Assembly (NCBI GenBank): GCA_023443095.1
Contig: JAEZVV010000022.1
Location: 1-11,448, forward strand
Origin: Pseudomonadota bacterium
GTDB taxonomy: Bacteria; Pseudomonadota; Gammaproteobacteria; Burkholderiales; Burkholderiaceae_F
Reading direction: 5' to 3'
DNA length: 11,448 bases
The notes under the pieces are model-generated. The model ran no database searches, was not told the origin of the DNA, and saw nothing but the letters and a program-made list of their open reading frames with translations. The translations under genes and the position numbers were made by a program. This document shows positions 4,931 through 11,448 of the stretch, one piece after another; positions within the stretch are counted from its first letter, which is position 1, and each line of letters opens with the position of its first letter.

Positions 4931-7900
4931 TTATTGCGCCGGTTTGGCGGTTTCAACCATCACCAGCGGCGCCTGCTCGATCGGCGGCAAAGCCACGCGC
5001 TCGCGGCCCAAGGGAGCGGGCTTGGTTTCGGCGGCCATTTTGGCTACGGTCTCGGCCTGCTTGCTGGCACTGGTTTGAACCAGGATCAGGCCGGCGTGGT
5101 CGAGCACCGGCAGGAGTTCGCTGATGGCCAGCGGCGCAGCCGGTGCAGGCTTGGTCTCCACCACCGCCGGCGCAGCCGGAGCCGGGGCTTCGACGACCGG
5201 GGCCAGATCGACGGCGGGCTCCGCGACCGTAGGTGCCGGTGCCGGCTGGGTTTCGACCAAAACCGCGGCCGGGGCTTCGGCCCGGGTTTGGGCCGGAGCC
5301 GCAGGCGGAGCTTCGACTGGGATTGCGAGCGGAGCAGGAGTGGGAGCGGCGGCCGGCGTTTCGACCGGGGCTTCGTTTTGTGCCTCGACCGGGGCCTCAG
5401 CCGTCACCGCGACGGAGGCTACGGCCGGGATCTCGACCGCGACCGGAGCGGCGATTTCGGTCTCAACCGCGACCGCTGCCAGGGGAGCGGCCTCGGTCGA
5501 AGCCTCGTCGTTTGCGTTCTCGGCAGTGTCGGCAATACCGGCCTCGGTGCCCGCGGCGCCTTCCGCGCCCTTGCTGCCACCACGGCCACGGCGGCGACGG
5601 CGGCGACGGCGGCGTTCGCCGTCCTGATCGGTCTCGGGGCCTTCGTCGGCAAGCTTGGTCGGGTCGACTTGGTCCTCGGCCAACGCGGCTTCCTGAGTGG
5701 CTGCGGCGGCCGCGACGGCAACCGCTTCAACCACCGGCGCGGCAGCGACGACCGGCAAAGTCACGGGCGCCTCGAGTTCGGCGGCGAGAATTTCCGGCTT
5801 GTCTTCACGCGGCTGGCGCTGGCGGTCGCGGCCACGACGGCGCGGTTCGCGCTGCTGCTCGCGCACGGTTTCGGTCTCGCGCGGGGCGACAGCGGTAGTT
5901 TCGGTCGTCTTTTCGACGCGAACCTCGCGGCTGGTGGCTTCGGTCTTGGCTTCGTCGCGGCGCTCGTCCTTGCGGCCGTCGCGGCGCTTGTCGCTGCGCT
6001 CGCCACGGTCGTTGCGCTCACCGCGCTCGCCACGACGGCCCTCGGCGCGTTTTTCATCGCTGCGTTCGTCCTTGCGGCCATCGCGGCGCTCGCCTCGCTG
6101 CGGGCGGCCGTCGCGGCGTTCGCCCCGGCGCTCGCCCTCGGGCTTCTTGCGTTCGGTCGTGGTCGCGGTGGGAGCGGCCTTGGGTTCGCCGGTGAAGAAC
6201 TCGACGATGCGCGCCCACAGGCCCTTGCTCGGGGCGGGACGGGCCGTGCTCGCGGCCGGGCTCGCGCTGGGTGCAGCCAGCGGCGCCGGGGTCTCGGGCA
6301 CGATGCCCTTGACCACCGCTTCCTGCTTCGAGCGGCTCTTTTCTTCGGTCTTGCCGCCGCGCTGGTAGGGCTCGTCGGCGGCCGGCGCCAGTTCGGCCGC
6401 GCGGTCGTAGCTGGCGCGGGTGTCTTCGAGGCGGGCGTCGTCGTGGCGCAGACGCTCGACGTGGTAGTGCGGAGTCTCGAGGAACTTATTGGGGATAAGA
6501 ACGATTGGGATGCGGTGACGTGCCTCGAGCTTGGCGATGTCGGCTCGCTTCTCGTTGAGCAGATAGGTGGCGACTTCGACCGGTACCTGGGCGTGGACGG
6601 CGGCCGTGCCTTCCTTCATTGCCTCTTCCTGCAGGATGCGCAGCACGTGCAGGGCGCTGCTCTCGGTGTCGCGGATCACGCCGACGCCGTTGCAGCGGGG
6701 GCAGGTGATGTGGCTGCCCTCCGACAAGGCGGGGCGCAGGCGTTGACGCGACAGCTCCATCAGGCCGAAGCGCGAGATCTTGCCCATCTGGACGCGGGCG
6801 CGGTCGTAGTGCAGGGCGTCCTTGAGGCGGGTCTCCACGGAGCGCTGGTTCTTGGCGTCTTCCATGTCGATGAAGTCGATCACGATCAGGCCGCCCAAGT
6901 CGCGCAGGCGCAGCTGGCGGGCCACTTCATCGGCCGCTTCGCAGTTGGTGCGGAAAGCGGTTTCCTCGATGTCCGAACCCTTGGTGGCGCGGGCCGAGTT
7001 GACGTCGACGGCGACCAGCGCTTCGGTGTGGTCGATCACGATCGCGCCGCCCGAGGGCAGGGGCACGGTGCGCGCGTACGCGGTTTCGATCTGGTGTTCG
7101 ATCTGGAAACGCGAGAAAAGCGGGATGTCGTCGCGGTAACGCTTCACGCGGCCGACCATGTCGGGCATGACGTGCGCCATGAACTGGCTCGCCTGCTCGT
7201 AGATATCGTCGGTGTCGACCAGGATCTCGCCGATTTCCGGGTGGAAATAGTCGCGGATCGCACGGATGACGAGGTTGCTCTCCTCGACGATCAGGAAGGG
7301 CGGCGGGTTGGCGCGCTTGAGTTTCTCGCCGTTGGGGCCGACGTTGCTCGCCACATAGGTCGAGGTTTTCTTGCCGGGGTGGGTCGGGTCGTCGGCGAGC
7401 AGTTCGAACTGGGGCGAACCGGCGTCTTCGATCGCGCGCCACAGCTTGAGCAGGTAATTGAGGTCCCACTGCAGCTCTTCGGCGCTGCGGCCGATGCCGG
7501 CGGTGCGGGCGATGATGCTCATGCCTGCGGGCAGGTCGAGCTTGTCCATCGTCTCGCGCAGTTCCTGCCGGTCCTCGCCCTCGATGCGGCGGGAAACGCC
7601 ACCGCCGCGCGGGTTGTTGGGCATCAGGACCAGGTAGCGACCGGCCAGCGAAATGAAGGTGGTGAGCGCGGCGCCTTTGTTGCCGCGTTCTTCCTTTTCG
7701 ACCTGGACGACCAGTTCCTGGCCTTCTTTGAGCGCGTCCTTGATGGTGGCGCTGCGGACGTCGACGCCGTCGCGGAAATAGCCGCGGGCCACTTCCTTGA
7801 AGGGCAGGAAACCGTGGCGCTCTTCGCCGTAGTCGACGAAACAGGCTTCGAGCGAAGGTTCGACGCGGGTGATGACGCCCTTGTAGATGTTCGACTTGCG

Positions 7901-8008
7901 CTGTTCGCGTCCGGCCGATTCGATGTCAATGTCGATCAGCTTTTGGCCGTCGACGATACCCACGCGCAATTCTTCTGCGTGCGTGGCATTAAAAAGCATG
8001 CGCTTCAT
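4931..8008 (-). CDS. rne: Ribonuclease E
   Basis: RNase E is the essential endonuclease that starts mRNA decay and processes rRNA and tRNA precursors, as a tetramer at the inner membrane. The start chosen is the ATG at 8008 (MKRMLFNATHAEELRV), preceded by AGGGAG at 5 nt and matching the family start; a GTG at 8026 in the same frame is less likely. The protein has 1025 residues. It has an S1 domain (about 35-120), a 5'-sensor/RNase H-like region, and the DNase I-like catalytic region with Asp335 (AVDVNSARATKG) and Asp378 (IVIDFIDM). The zinc-link is CPRC at 436-439. After about residue 535 comes a disordered scaffold half: an amphipathic segment GLWARIVEFFTGE (596-608) that could bind the membrane, Arg/Asp/Glu-rich RGERRDGR repeats (about 625-690), a run of nine arginines (about 799-807), a long Pro/Ala/Val-rich stretch, and a conserved-looking C-terminus. 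Degradosome partner sites cannot be named from sequence. Confidence 0.97.
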   Translation of the reverse strand: MKRMLFNATHAEELRVGIVDGQKLIDIDIESAGREQRKSNIYKGVITRVEPSLEACFVDYGEERHGFLPFKEVARGYFRDGVDVRSATIKDALKEGQELVVQVEKEERGNKGAALTTFISLAGRYLVLMPNNPRGGGVSRRIEGEDRQELRETMDKLDLPAGMSIIARTAGIGRSAEELQWDLNYLLKLWRAIEDAGSPQFELLADDPTHPGKKTSTYVASNVGPNGEKLKRANPPPFLIVEESNLVIRAIRDYFHPEIGEILVDTDDIYEQASQFMAHVMPDMVGRVKRYRDDIPLFSRFQIEHQIETAYARTVPLPSGGAIVIDHTEALVAVDVNSARATKGSDIEETAFRTNCEAADEVARQLRLRDLGGLIVIDFIDMEDAKNQRSVETRLKDALHYDRARVQMGKISRFGLMELSRQRLRPALSEGSHITCPRCNGVGVIRDTESSALHVLRILQEEAMKEGTAAVHAQVPVEVATYLLNEKRADIAKLEARHRIPIVLIPNKFLETPHYHVERLRHDDARLEDTRASYDRAAELAPAADEPYQRGGKTEEKSRSKQEAVVKGIVPETPAPLAAPSASPAASTARPAPSKGLWARIVEFFTGEPKAAPTATTTERKKPEGERRGERRDGRPQRGERRDGRKDERSDEKRAEGRRGERGERNDRGERSDKRRDGRKDERRDEAKTEATSREVRVEKTTETTAVAPRETETVREQQREPRRRGRDRQRQPREDKPEILAAELEAPVTLPVVAAAPVVEAVAVAAAAATQEAALAEDQVDPTKLADEGPETDQDGERRRRRRRRRGRGGSKGAEGAAGTEAGIADTAENANDEASTEAAPLAAVAVETEIAAPVAVEIPAVASVAVTAEAPVEAQNEAPVETPAAAPTPAPLAIPVEAPPAAPAQTRAEAPAAVLVETQPAPAPTVAEPAVDLAPVVEAPAPAAPAVVETKPAPAAPLAISELLPVLDHAGLILVQTSASKQAETVAKMAAETKPAPLGRERVALPPIEQAPLVMVETAKPAQ

Positions 8009-8563
8009 GAGCACTCCCTGCGCCACTGTCGCGGGCGCTGCGGCGTGCCGAAGCGAATCAGGAGACTGATAGGGGAAACGGTGGGCTCAGTCGGTACGCC
8101 GTTCCGGCTTATGGCCGGGGGGCGCGGTGACTCCGGATGGCCGACGCGCATCCACCAAAACCGCTCGAATCGCGGCGTTATGGGGTGGGTGCGTATGTGT
8201 CATGGATCGGCTCATTCCCTGTGAAGCTGTTCGTCCGTACACGCTCATCGCGTGTCCTATCGGTTCCAATTCAATTCGGCAAGGCAAGGGTTGAACCTCA
8301 CCCGAGCAGCCGGCTTTCATCCGCATAACGCGGGCGCAACGGCTGCATTGCTACAAATTTCTTCTATGCGGCGGACTCTCCGCCGCCCCCGTCCTGCCGG
8401 TTCGCCGACGGACGCCGCGCGGCTACAATCCGCGCCATTCCGAGGCCCTTCTTCCAGTCGGCTCGCCCGGCCTAAGCCGGCTGCGCTGCCAACCCTCGCC
8501 GCAACAAATCCGTGGAAACCCCGGGTTGCAGCCAAAAGCCTCATCCTCTCAAGTATATGCAAG
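8009..8563. promoter_or_regulatory. Divergent rne-rluC control region and rne leader
   Basis: This 555-bp region separates the divergent rne and rluC starts and holds no convincing gene. In E. coli rne and rluC are also divergent, and the long rne leader folds into hairpins through which RNase E controls its own mRNA. Here short stems can be drawn at 8104-8118 (CCGGC/GCCGG) and 8368-8386 (8-bp perfect stem GCGGCGGA/TCCGCCGC with a 3-nt loop). A possible minus-strand promoter is TTGCCG (8282-8277) with TAGGAC (8259-8254), 17 bp apart, which would give an rne leader of about 240 nt. By analogy the leader may be autoregulatory; this is not shown by the sequence. Confidence 0.5.
8401..8429 (+). 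promoter_or_regulatory. Candidate rluC operon promoter
   Basis: TACAAT at 8424-8429 (5 of 6 to the -10 consensus) is preceded at 17 bp by TTCGCC (8401-8406, 3 of 6 to -35). It would give a leader of roughly 125-130 nt before the rluC ATG at 8564, and is the best -10 match seen on the plus strand of this region. Confidence 0.45.
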
Positions 8564-9580
8564 ATGGATACCCGCCGTAAAACCGCCTCTGTACCGCCGC
8601 CCGCCGCCACCTCGCGCGCCGCCCCCGTGGCGGCCGATCGGGTTTCGCGCGTCAGGGTTGGCCCGGACTCGGCGGGGCAGCGCCTCGACAATTTTCTGCT
8701 GCGTCTCGCCAAGGGGGTGCCCAAGAGCCACGTCTACCGTGTCGTGCGCAGCGGCGAGGTGCGCGTCAACCGCGGCCGGGTCGGGGTCGATCATCGGCTC
8801 GAAGAGGGCGATGAAGTGCGGGTTCCCCCGATGCGGGTCGCCACCCGCCAGGAAGGTCCGGCGCCCGCTCCGGCGGCGATGCCGCCGATCCTCTTTGAAG
8901 ACGACTATTTGATCGTGGTCGACAAGCCGGCTGGCTGGGCCGCCCACGGCGGCAGCGGCATCGCTTACGGACTGATAGAGCGAGTGCGGGCGGCGCGGCC
9001 GAATCAGCCCTTCCTGGAACTGGCGCACCGCCTGGATCGGGAGACCTCGGGCGTGCTGATCCTCGGCAAGACCCGCCGTGCGCTGACTGCCCTGCATGCC
9101 GACATGCGGGAAGGCCGGATCGACAAGCGTTATTTCACCCTGGTCAAGGGCGACTGGGTCAACGACCGCCAGCACGTGAAGCTGCCCCTGCACAAGTTTC
9201 TGACCCCGTCTGGCGAGCGCCGCGTCAAGGTCGACGCGGAGCAGGGCGCGCCTTCGCACACGATTTTCAACCTGATCGAGCGCCGCGGCGATTTCAGCTT
9301 GCTCGAGGCCGAACTCAAGACCGGCCGCACGCACCAGATCCGGGTCCATCTGTCGCACCAGGGTTTTCCGATTGTCGGAGACGACAAATACGGCGATTTC
9401 GATCTGAACAAGCGGGTGGCTCGCGGCGAGTTCGGGGCGCGGCTCGAACGTATGTTCCTGCACGCCCATTCGGTCTGTTTCGTCCACCCGGTCACCGGTC
9501 AATCCATGCATATCGAGGCGCCGCTCGCGCCCGAATGCGCCGATTTCCTCAAGAAGCTTGGTAATGCCCACAAAGTTTGA
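8564..9580 (+). CDS. rluC: 23S rRNA pseudouridine synthase RluC
   Basis: RluC isomerises uridine to pseudouridine at positions 955, 2504 and 2580 (E. coli numbering) of 23S rRNA near the peptidyl transferase centre. The 338-residue product has an S4 RNA-binding domain (about 38-95: GQRLDNFLLRLAKGVPKSHVYR, read across 38-59, then GEVRVN), then the RluA-type catalytic domain. The latter shows LELAHRLDRETSG with catalytic Asp158, and GRTHQIRVHLS (254-264). The KGVPKSHVYR and DEVRVPP segments and the long shared C-terminal region match RluC rather than RluD. The frame is open further upstream to an ATG at 8252, but the family match begins near residue 28 of this start, so ATG 8564 is chosen. It gives an N-terminus slightly longer than E. 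coli RluC, and its ribosome binding site is weak. It heads an operon with the HAD phosphatase, whose start lies within its last codons. Confidence 0.95.
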   Translation: MDTRRKTASVPPPAATSRAAPVAADRVSRVRVGPDSAGQRLDNFLLRLAKGVPKSHVYRVVRSGEVRVNRGRVGVDHRLEEGDEVRVPPMRVATRQEGPAPAPAAMPPILFEDDYLIVVDKPAGWAAHGGSGIAYGLIERVRAARPNQPFLELAHRLDRETSGVLILGKTRRALTALHADMREGRIDKRYFTLVKGDWVNDRQHVKLPLHKFLTPSGERRVKVDAEQGAPSHTIFNLIERRGDFSLLEAELKTGRTHQIRVHLSHQGFPIVGDDKYGDFDLNKRVARGEFGARLERMFLHAHSVCFVHPVTGQSMHIEAPLAPECADFLKKLGNAHKV

Positions 9581-10220
9581 TCTGCTTGTTTTCGACTGGG
9601 ACGGCACGGTTGTCGATTCCACCGCCTTCATCGCACGCAGCATCCAGCTCGCTGCGGCCGATCTCGGGCTGCCCGTGCCCGACGAGCGTCAGGCCAGTCA
9701 CGTGATCGGCTTGGGCCTGCGCGAAGCGCTGGCACGCGCGGTGCCCGAGCTGCCGGCCGAGCGGATGGAAGAGTTTTCGCTGCGTTACCGCCATCATTAC
9801 TTTGCCCGCGAGCCCGACATCGTCCTGTTCGACGGCATGCGCGACCTGCTGCTCGAGCTCAGCCGGAGCGGTTGCCGTTTGGCGGTGGCCACCGGCAAGA
9901 GCCGGATCGGTCTGGCGCGAGCGTTCGAAGCAACCGGCCTCGGTCCGCTGTTCGAAGCGACCCGCTGCGCCGACCAGACCCGCTCCAAGCCACACCCGGC
10001 GATGTTGCTGGAAATTGGCGCCGAAACCGGGGTCGAGCCGGCGCGCATGCTGATGGTCGGTGACACTACCCACGACTTGCAGATGGCGAGCAACGCCGGC
10101 GCGGCCGGATTGGGGGTCACCTATGGGGCGCATACCCGCGAAAGCCTGGCGGCGGTGATGCCGCTGGCGCTGGTCGACAGCGTGACCGAGCTGGCAACCT
10201 GGCTGCGGTCGCAGGCGTGA
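9564..10220 (+). CDS. HAD-superfamily phosphatase (Gph-like, substrate unknown)
   Basis: The 218-residue protein has all four HAD motifs. Motif I is FDWDGTVVDS (nucleophile Asp11, acid/base Asp13), motif II is VATGKS (Thr110), motif III is the lysine in SKPHP (Lys142), and motif IV is MVGDTTHDLQMA (Asp167, Asp171). A helical cap lies at about 18-85 (subclass IA). It is a soluble Mg-dependent phosphohydrolase related to phosphoglycolate phosphatase and pyrophosphatase PpaX; the real substrate cannot be told. The ATG at 9564 lies 17 bp inside rluC, suggesting coupling; a TTG at 9558 is a weaker alternative. The end overlaps the Rieske gene by 4 bp (GTGA). It may serve as a metabolite repair or housekeeping phosphatase. 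Confidence 0.9.
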   Translation: MPTKFDLLVFDWDGTVVDSTAFIARSIQLAAADLGLPVPDERQASHVIGLGLREALARAVPELPAERMEEFSLRYRHHYFAREPDIVLFDGMRDLLLELSRSGCRLAVATGKSRIGLARAFEATGLGPLFEATRCADQTRSKPHPAMLLEIGAETGVEPARMLMVGDTTHDLQMASNAGAAGLGVTYGAHTRESLAAVMPLALVDSVTELATWLRSQA

Positions 10221-10582
10221 GTTCCTGGGTCGACCTCGGCGCCGCCAATACCTTGGTCGAAGGCGGGGCCGGCCTGCGTTTCGAAGTCTGGGTCGAGGGC
10301 GAACCGGCGACTGGCTTCGTGGTGCGCCACGGCGGCGCCCTGCATGCGTATCTCAACCGCTGCGCCCATGTGGCGATGGAACTTGACTGGCAGGCCGGCG
10401 TGTTTTTTGACGCCGACGGCGCCTATCTCCTGTGCGCTACCCATGGCGCGCGCTATGAGCCGGCGAGCGGCCGTTGCGCGGGCGGCCCCTGTGCCGGGCG
10501 CGGCGGCTTGCTCAAGCTGGAGATCGAGGAGCGTGGCGGGCGTATCGGCTGGCGGCCTAGCGCCTTGGTGTGGCCGCGCTGA
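10217..10582 (+). CDS. Small Rieske [2Fe-2S] protein
   Basis: The 121-residue protein has the two Rieske half-motifs: RCAH (Cys49, His51) and CATHGARYEPASGRC (Cys73, His76), which would bind a [2Fe-2S] cluster through two Cys and two His. The 21 residues between them and the overall length fit stand-alone Rieske ferredoxin-like proteins. There is no transmembrane helix or signal peptide, so it is not the bc1 complex subunit. It starts at GTG 10217, overlapping the HAD gene by 4 bp, and is the last gene of the rluC operon. The redox partner and role are unknown; a Rieske protein at this place is, from memory, common in related betaproteobacteria. Confidence 0.9.
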   Translation: MSSWVDLGAANTLVEGGAGLRFEVWVEGEPATGFVVRHGGALHAYLNRCAHVAMELDWQAGVFFDADGAYLLCATHGARYEPASGRCAGGPCAGRGGLLKLEIEERGGRIGWRPSALVWPR

Positions 10583-10601
10583 GGCGCGACGGGCGCCTTT
10601 A
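10582..10601. terminator. Short hairpin between convergent genes
   Basis: AGGCGC (10582-10587) and GCGCCT (10593-10598) form a 6-bp stem with a 5-nt loop in the 16-bp gap between the Rieske and methylase stops, followed by TTTA on the plus strand. The T run is short, so it is at best a weak terminator for the rluC operon. Confidence 0.4.
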
Positions 10602-11318
10602 GCGCTTGCGCGGCGCCGCCAGCAGGGCAAAAACTGCGGGCCGCTTGGCAAAATCCGGAACTTCGGCCCTTTTCCAGGCGGCGATGCTGCGGGTGCTGAC
10701 GAACTCACCGTCGCCGGTGAGGTCGATCGCCACCGTCAGTCGGGTGTCCGGCGCGGCATGGGCGAGGAAAGCCTCGAACAAGCGCTGGTTGCGGTAGGGC
10801 GTTTCGATGAAAAGCTGGGTCTCGCCCACGCTCGAATCGCGTTCGGCCGCTCGGATCGCTGGCACCAGCGACTCGGCCTGCACTGGGAGATAACCCATGA
10901 AGCGGAAGCGCTGGCCGTCAAGTCCCGAGGCCATCAGGGCGAGCAAGAGCGACGACGGTCCGACCAGCGGCCGGACCCGGATTCCGCGCTCGTGAGCGGC
11001 TGCCACTAGGCTGGCGCCAGGATCGGCCACGCCAGGGCAGCCGGACTCGGAAACGATCGCAACATCGTGGCCGGCGGCAAGCGGCGCCAGCCAGGCAGCG
11101 ATCTGGGCCGGATCGGGGCGGTGGCCGATCTCTGTGATCGAAAGTTCGGACATCGGACGCGGGTGGCCGGCGGCTTTCAAGAAGGCGCGGGCGCTCTTGG
11201 CGTTTTCGGCCAGAAAGAACTCGATCCGCCGCGCCGCTGCCAGCGTTGCCGCCGGCAGGGCATCCTCGACTGGAGTCTCGGCGACCCGGTTGGGCAAGAG
11301 GTAAAGCGAAGCACTCAC
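10599..11318 (-). CDS. SAM-dependent methyltransferase, tetrapyrrole methylase fold (RsmI-related)
   Basis: The 239-residue protein has the landmarks of the PF00590 (TP methylase) fold: LYLLPNRVAE at the start, ITEIGHRPDP, the SESGCPGVADPG loop (90-101), which corresponds to the D/S-AG-P-x-x-x-DPG loop of RsmI, RVRPLVGPSSLLLAL (114-128) and FIETPYRNQRLFEAF (170-184). RsmI methylates the 2'-O of C1402 in 16S rRNA. This protein is shorter than RsmI (about 286 residues) and diverged in the SAM loop, so it is likely a separate paralog whose substrate is unknown. It starts at GTG 11318, overlapping the stop of maf by 4 bp (GTGA), which indicates one transcript from maf into this gene. It ends converging on the rluC operon. 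Confidence 0.88.
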   Translation of the reverse strand: MSASLYLLPNRVAETPVEDALPAATLAAARRIEFFLAENAKSARAFLKAAGHPRPMSELSITEIGHRPDPAQIAAWLAPLAAGHDVAIVSESGCPGVADPGASLVAAAHERGIRVRPLVGPSSLLLALMASGLDGQRFRFMGYLPVQAESLVPAIRAAERDSSVGETQLFIETPYRNQRLFEAFLAHAAPDTRLTVAIDLTGDGEFVSTRSIAAWKRAEVPDFAKRPAVFALLAAPRKR

Positions 11319-11448
11319 GGCCGCAGCCCGGGGAGGACCGCTACGCCGGCGGTGGCGAGCATCGAGGTCAGACGGATCAGCGGCAGGCCGATCAGGGCGG
11401 TGGGGTCGGTGGAGTCGACCGCTTCCATCAGGGCGATGCCCATCTTTT
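11315..11448 (-). CDS. maf: Maf family nucleotide pyrophosphatase (C-terminal end only)
   Basis: Only the last 44 residues are inside the window; the frame continues past the right edge. They read MGIALMEAVDSTDPTALIG followed by LPLIRLTSML, which matches the C-terminal DPTALIGLPL signature of the Maf/YceF family. These enzymes hydrolyse non-canonical or modified nucleoside triphosphates such as m7GTP or dTTP/UTP to monophosphates. The subgroup cannot be told from this part. The stop at 11317-11315 overlaps the methylase start by 4 bp. Confidence 0.85.
   Translation of the reverse strand, partial: KMGIALMEAVDSTDPTALIGLPLIRLTSMLATAGVAVLPGLRP

Noticed and set aside
8009..8026. GTG start at 8026 for RNase E, adding six residues
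   Set aside because: The ATG at 8008 has AGGGAG at good spacing and gives the family start MKRMLFN; the GTG lies upstream of that ribosome binding site.
3695..8224. A 4.5-kb open frame on the plus strand (1509 codons) antisense to moaA and rne
   Set aside because: It lies wholly opposite two well-recognised genes, and its translation is a low-complexity Gly/Arg/Ala/Val/Asp product of the kind given by GC-rich antisense frames. It has no domain I recognise.
8252..8563. N-terminal extension of RluC to the ATG at 8252
   Set aside because: The 104 extra residues have no family match, and the stretch contains the best candidate promoter of the rluC operon.
10583..10598. Possible missing S49 peptidase gene between the Rieske and methylase genes
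   Set aside because: I recall such a gene at this place in some relatives, but only 16 bp separate the two stop codons here, and I cannot verify the comparison; without one, absence is not evidence of a deletion.

Overview
The window joins two different kinds of DNA. From about 3713 to the right end it is high-GC housekeeping chromosome of a betaproteobacterium. The gene set and order (moaA, RNase E, RluC, HAD phosphatase, Rieske protein, tetrapyrrole-type methylase, Maf) and the protein sequences resemble the Rhodocyclales (Azoarcus/Thauera type). That placement is from memory of such genomes, not from a search. From position 1 to about 3690 it is a mobile element, probably a prophage or phage-like island. 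Its integrase gene is visibly poorer in GC than the chromosome beside it.

Mobile element, left to right. The first gene (minus strand, running off the left edge) encodes a lambda gpI-like tail assembly protein. It overlaps by 7 bp the end of a 159-residue unknown protein with a possible winged-helix N-terminus. A divergent control region (898-1028) follows, with two perfect 11-bp direct repeats, an inverted copy of their core, a poly-G run inside a candidate promoter spacer, and an 11-bp-arm inverted repeat. A plus-strand serine recombinase of 228 residues comes next. Its stop codon lies inside the first unit of a degenerate 18-bp tandem repeat array (1712-1869). A 547-residue tyrosine recombinase then reads leftward, and its start lies about 110 bp from the stop codon of moaA. 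The element therefore ends against, or within, the 3' end of moaA, leaving MoaA intact with its Gly-Gly tail.

Chromosome. moaA (molybdenum cofactor synthesis) and rne (RNase E) are both on the minus strand, separated by a long perfect hairpin. After a 555-bp divergent control region, the plus strand carries a compact operon: rluC (23S rRNA pseudouridine synthase), a HAD phosphatase and a small Rieske [2Fe-2S] protein, with overlapping ends. Convergent to it on the minus strand are a SAM-dependent methylase and the 3' end of maf, which overlap by 4 bp. The RNase E and RluC genes link mRNA decay and rRNA processing with rRNA modification around a shared intergenic region.

The most unusual part is the element end. 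It has two unrelated site-specific recombinases flanking an 18-bp repeat array, a complex divergent operator, and a phage tail-tip gene coupled to a putative DNA-binding protein instead of the usual tail genes. No decisive search could be run, so the functional reading of this part is inference.
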